Positions 6,295 to 6,569 of a stretch of 6,569 nucleotides of DNA are shown piece by piece. The stretch is taken from positions 1-6,569 of the forward strand of contig DMHB01000367.1 of the NCBI GenBank assembly GCA_003449595.1. Reading direction: 5' to 3'. Made by a program: the position numbers and the translations under genes. The stretch's first letter is position 1. Each line of letters starts with the position of its first letter. The notes under the pieces are model-generated. The model saw nothing but the letters and a program-made list of their open reading frames with translations. It was not told the DNA's origin and did no database searches. The DNA is from Microscillaceae bacterium (lineage in GTDB: Bacteria; Bacteroidota; Bacteroidia; Cytophagales; Microscillaceae).

Positions 6295-6569
6295 ATGAAT
6301 AGCAAACAACACACCATACAAAAAACTGTAGAAGTTTCGGGGGTCGGCCTACACACCGGAGTTCCTGTAACGATGAAATTCCTTCCTGCCAAAGCCCATC
6401 ACGGTATTAAATTCCAACGAATGGATCTGCCCCATCAGCCTATTATCGATGCAGATGTTGTTAATGTGGTCGATGTTTCACGAGGCACTACCATCGAGCA
6501 AAGCGGGGGCAGAGTCAATACTGTTGAACATACTTTGGCCGCTTTAGTAGGGCTGCAAATCGATAATAT
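6295..6569 (+). CDS. lpxC: UDP-3-O-acyl-N-acetylglucosamine deacetylase, 5' part (cut by window edge)
   Basis: LpxC is the zinc deacetylase that commits UDP-3-O-acyl-GlcNAc to lipid A synthesis. Only 91 codons are present and the frame is open to the window end. They include the N-terminal TIQKTVEVSGVGLHTG, the following strand VTMKFLPA and VNTVEHTLAALVGLQIDN, in which Glu78 and His79 align with the catalytic Glu78 and zinc ligand His79 of the E. coli enzyme. In most Bacteroidota this gene is fused to fabZ as lpxC/fabZ, which cannot be tested here because the C-terminal part lies outside. It starts 60 bases after lpxD and in other Bacteroidota is usually followed by lpxA. Confidence 0.93.
   Translation, partial: MNSKQHTIQKTVEVSGVGLHTGVPVTMKFLPAKAHHGIKFQRMDLPHQPIIDADVVNVVDVSRGTTIEQSGGRVNTVEHTLAALVGLQIDN

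Overview
The window comes from a Gram-negative bacterium of the phylum Bacteroidota, most likely Cytophagales or a relative. Three things point there. PorX, the response regulator of the type IX secretion system, is a Bacteroidota protein. The lipid A genes lpxD and lpxC follow one another beside it. The gaps hold A/T-rich start regions with TAnnTTTG-type -7 boxes, the promoter signature of this phylum, instead of strong Shine-Dalgarno sites. I cannot name genus or species from sequence alone.

Layout. Positions 1-310 carry no convincing gene: two tandem hairpins lie at the extreme left (6-30 and 44-64) and a plausible promoter at 236-266. A stand-alone, very acidic caspase-like cysteine protease follows on the plus strand (311-1021). 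It ends 10 bases from the end of the convergent minus-strand gene rarA (1032-2300). rarA lies 21 bases downstream of porX (2322-3875, minus strand), so the two look like one transcript. A 60-base divergent gap leads to a rightward gene set: a SAMHD1-like HD phosphohydrolase starting at a TTG codon (3936-5159), lpxD (5185-6234) and the first 91 codons of lpxC (6295 to the window edge), which in this phylum is usually fused to fabZ.

How the genes work together. lpxD and lpxC encode acyltransferase and deacetylase steps of lipid A synthesis (in pathway order LpxC acts before LpxD). PorX links to the outer membrane by controlling type IX secretion. The HD protein and PorX are both predicted metal-dependent phosphohydrolases, plausibly of nucleotides, and face each other across a shared promoter region. 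RarA is a replication-fork AAA+ ATPase, probably carried along on the porX transcript. The caspase-like protein is the accessory gene: it has an intact His/Cys dyad and a perfect 12-residue EF-hand-like loop, but no recognisable partner or effector in the window. Most of the window is ordinary core genome. The caspase locus with its flanking hairpins, the overlapping porX/HD promoters and the base-composition change inside the HD gene deserve a second look.
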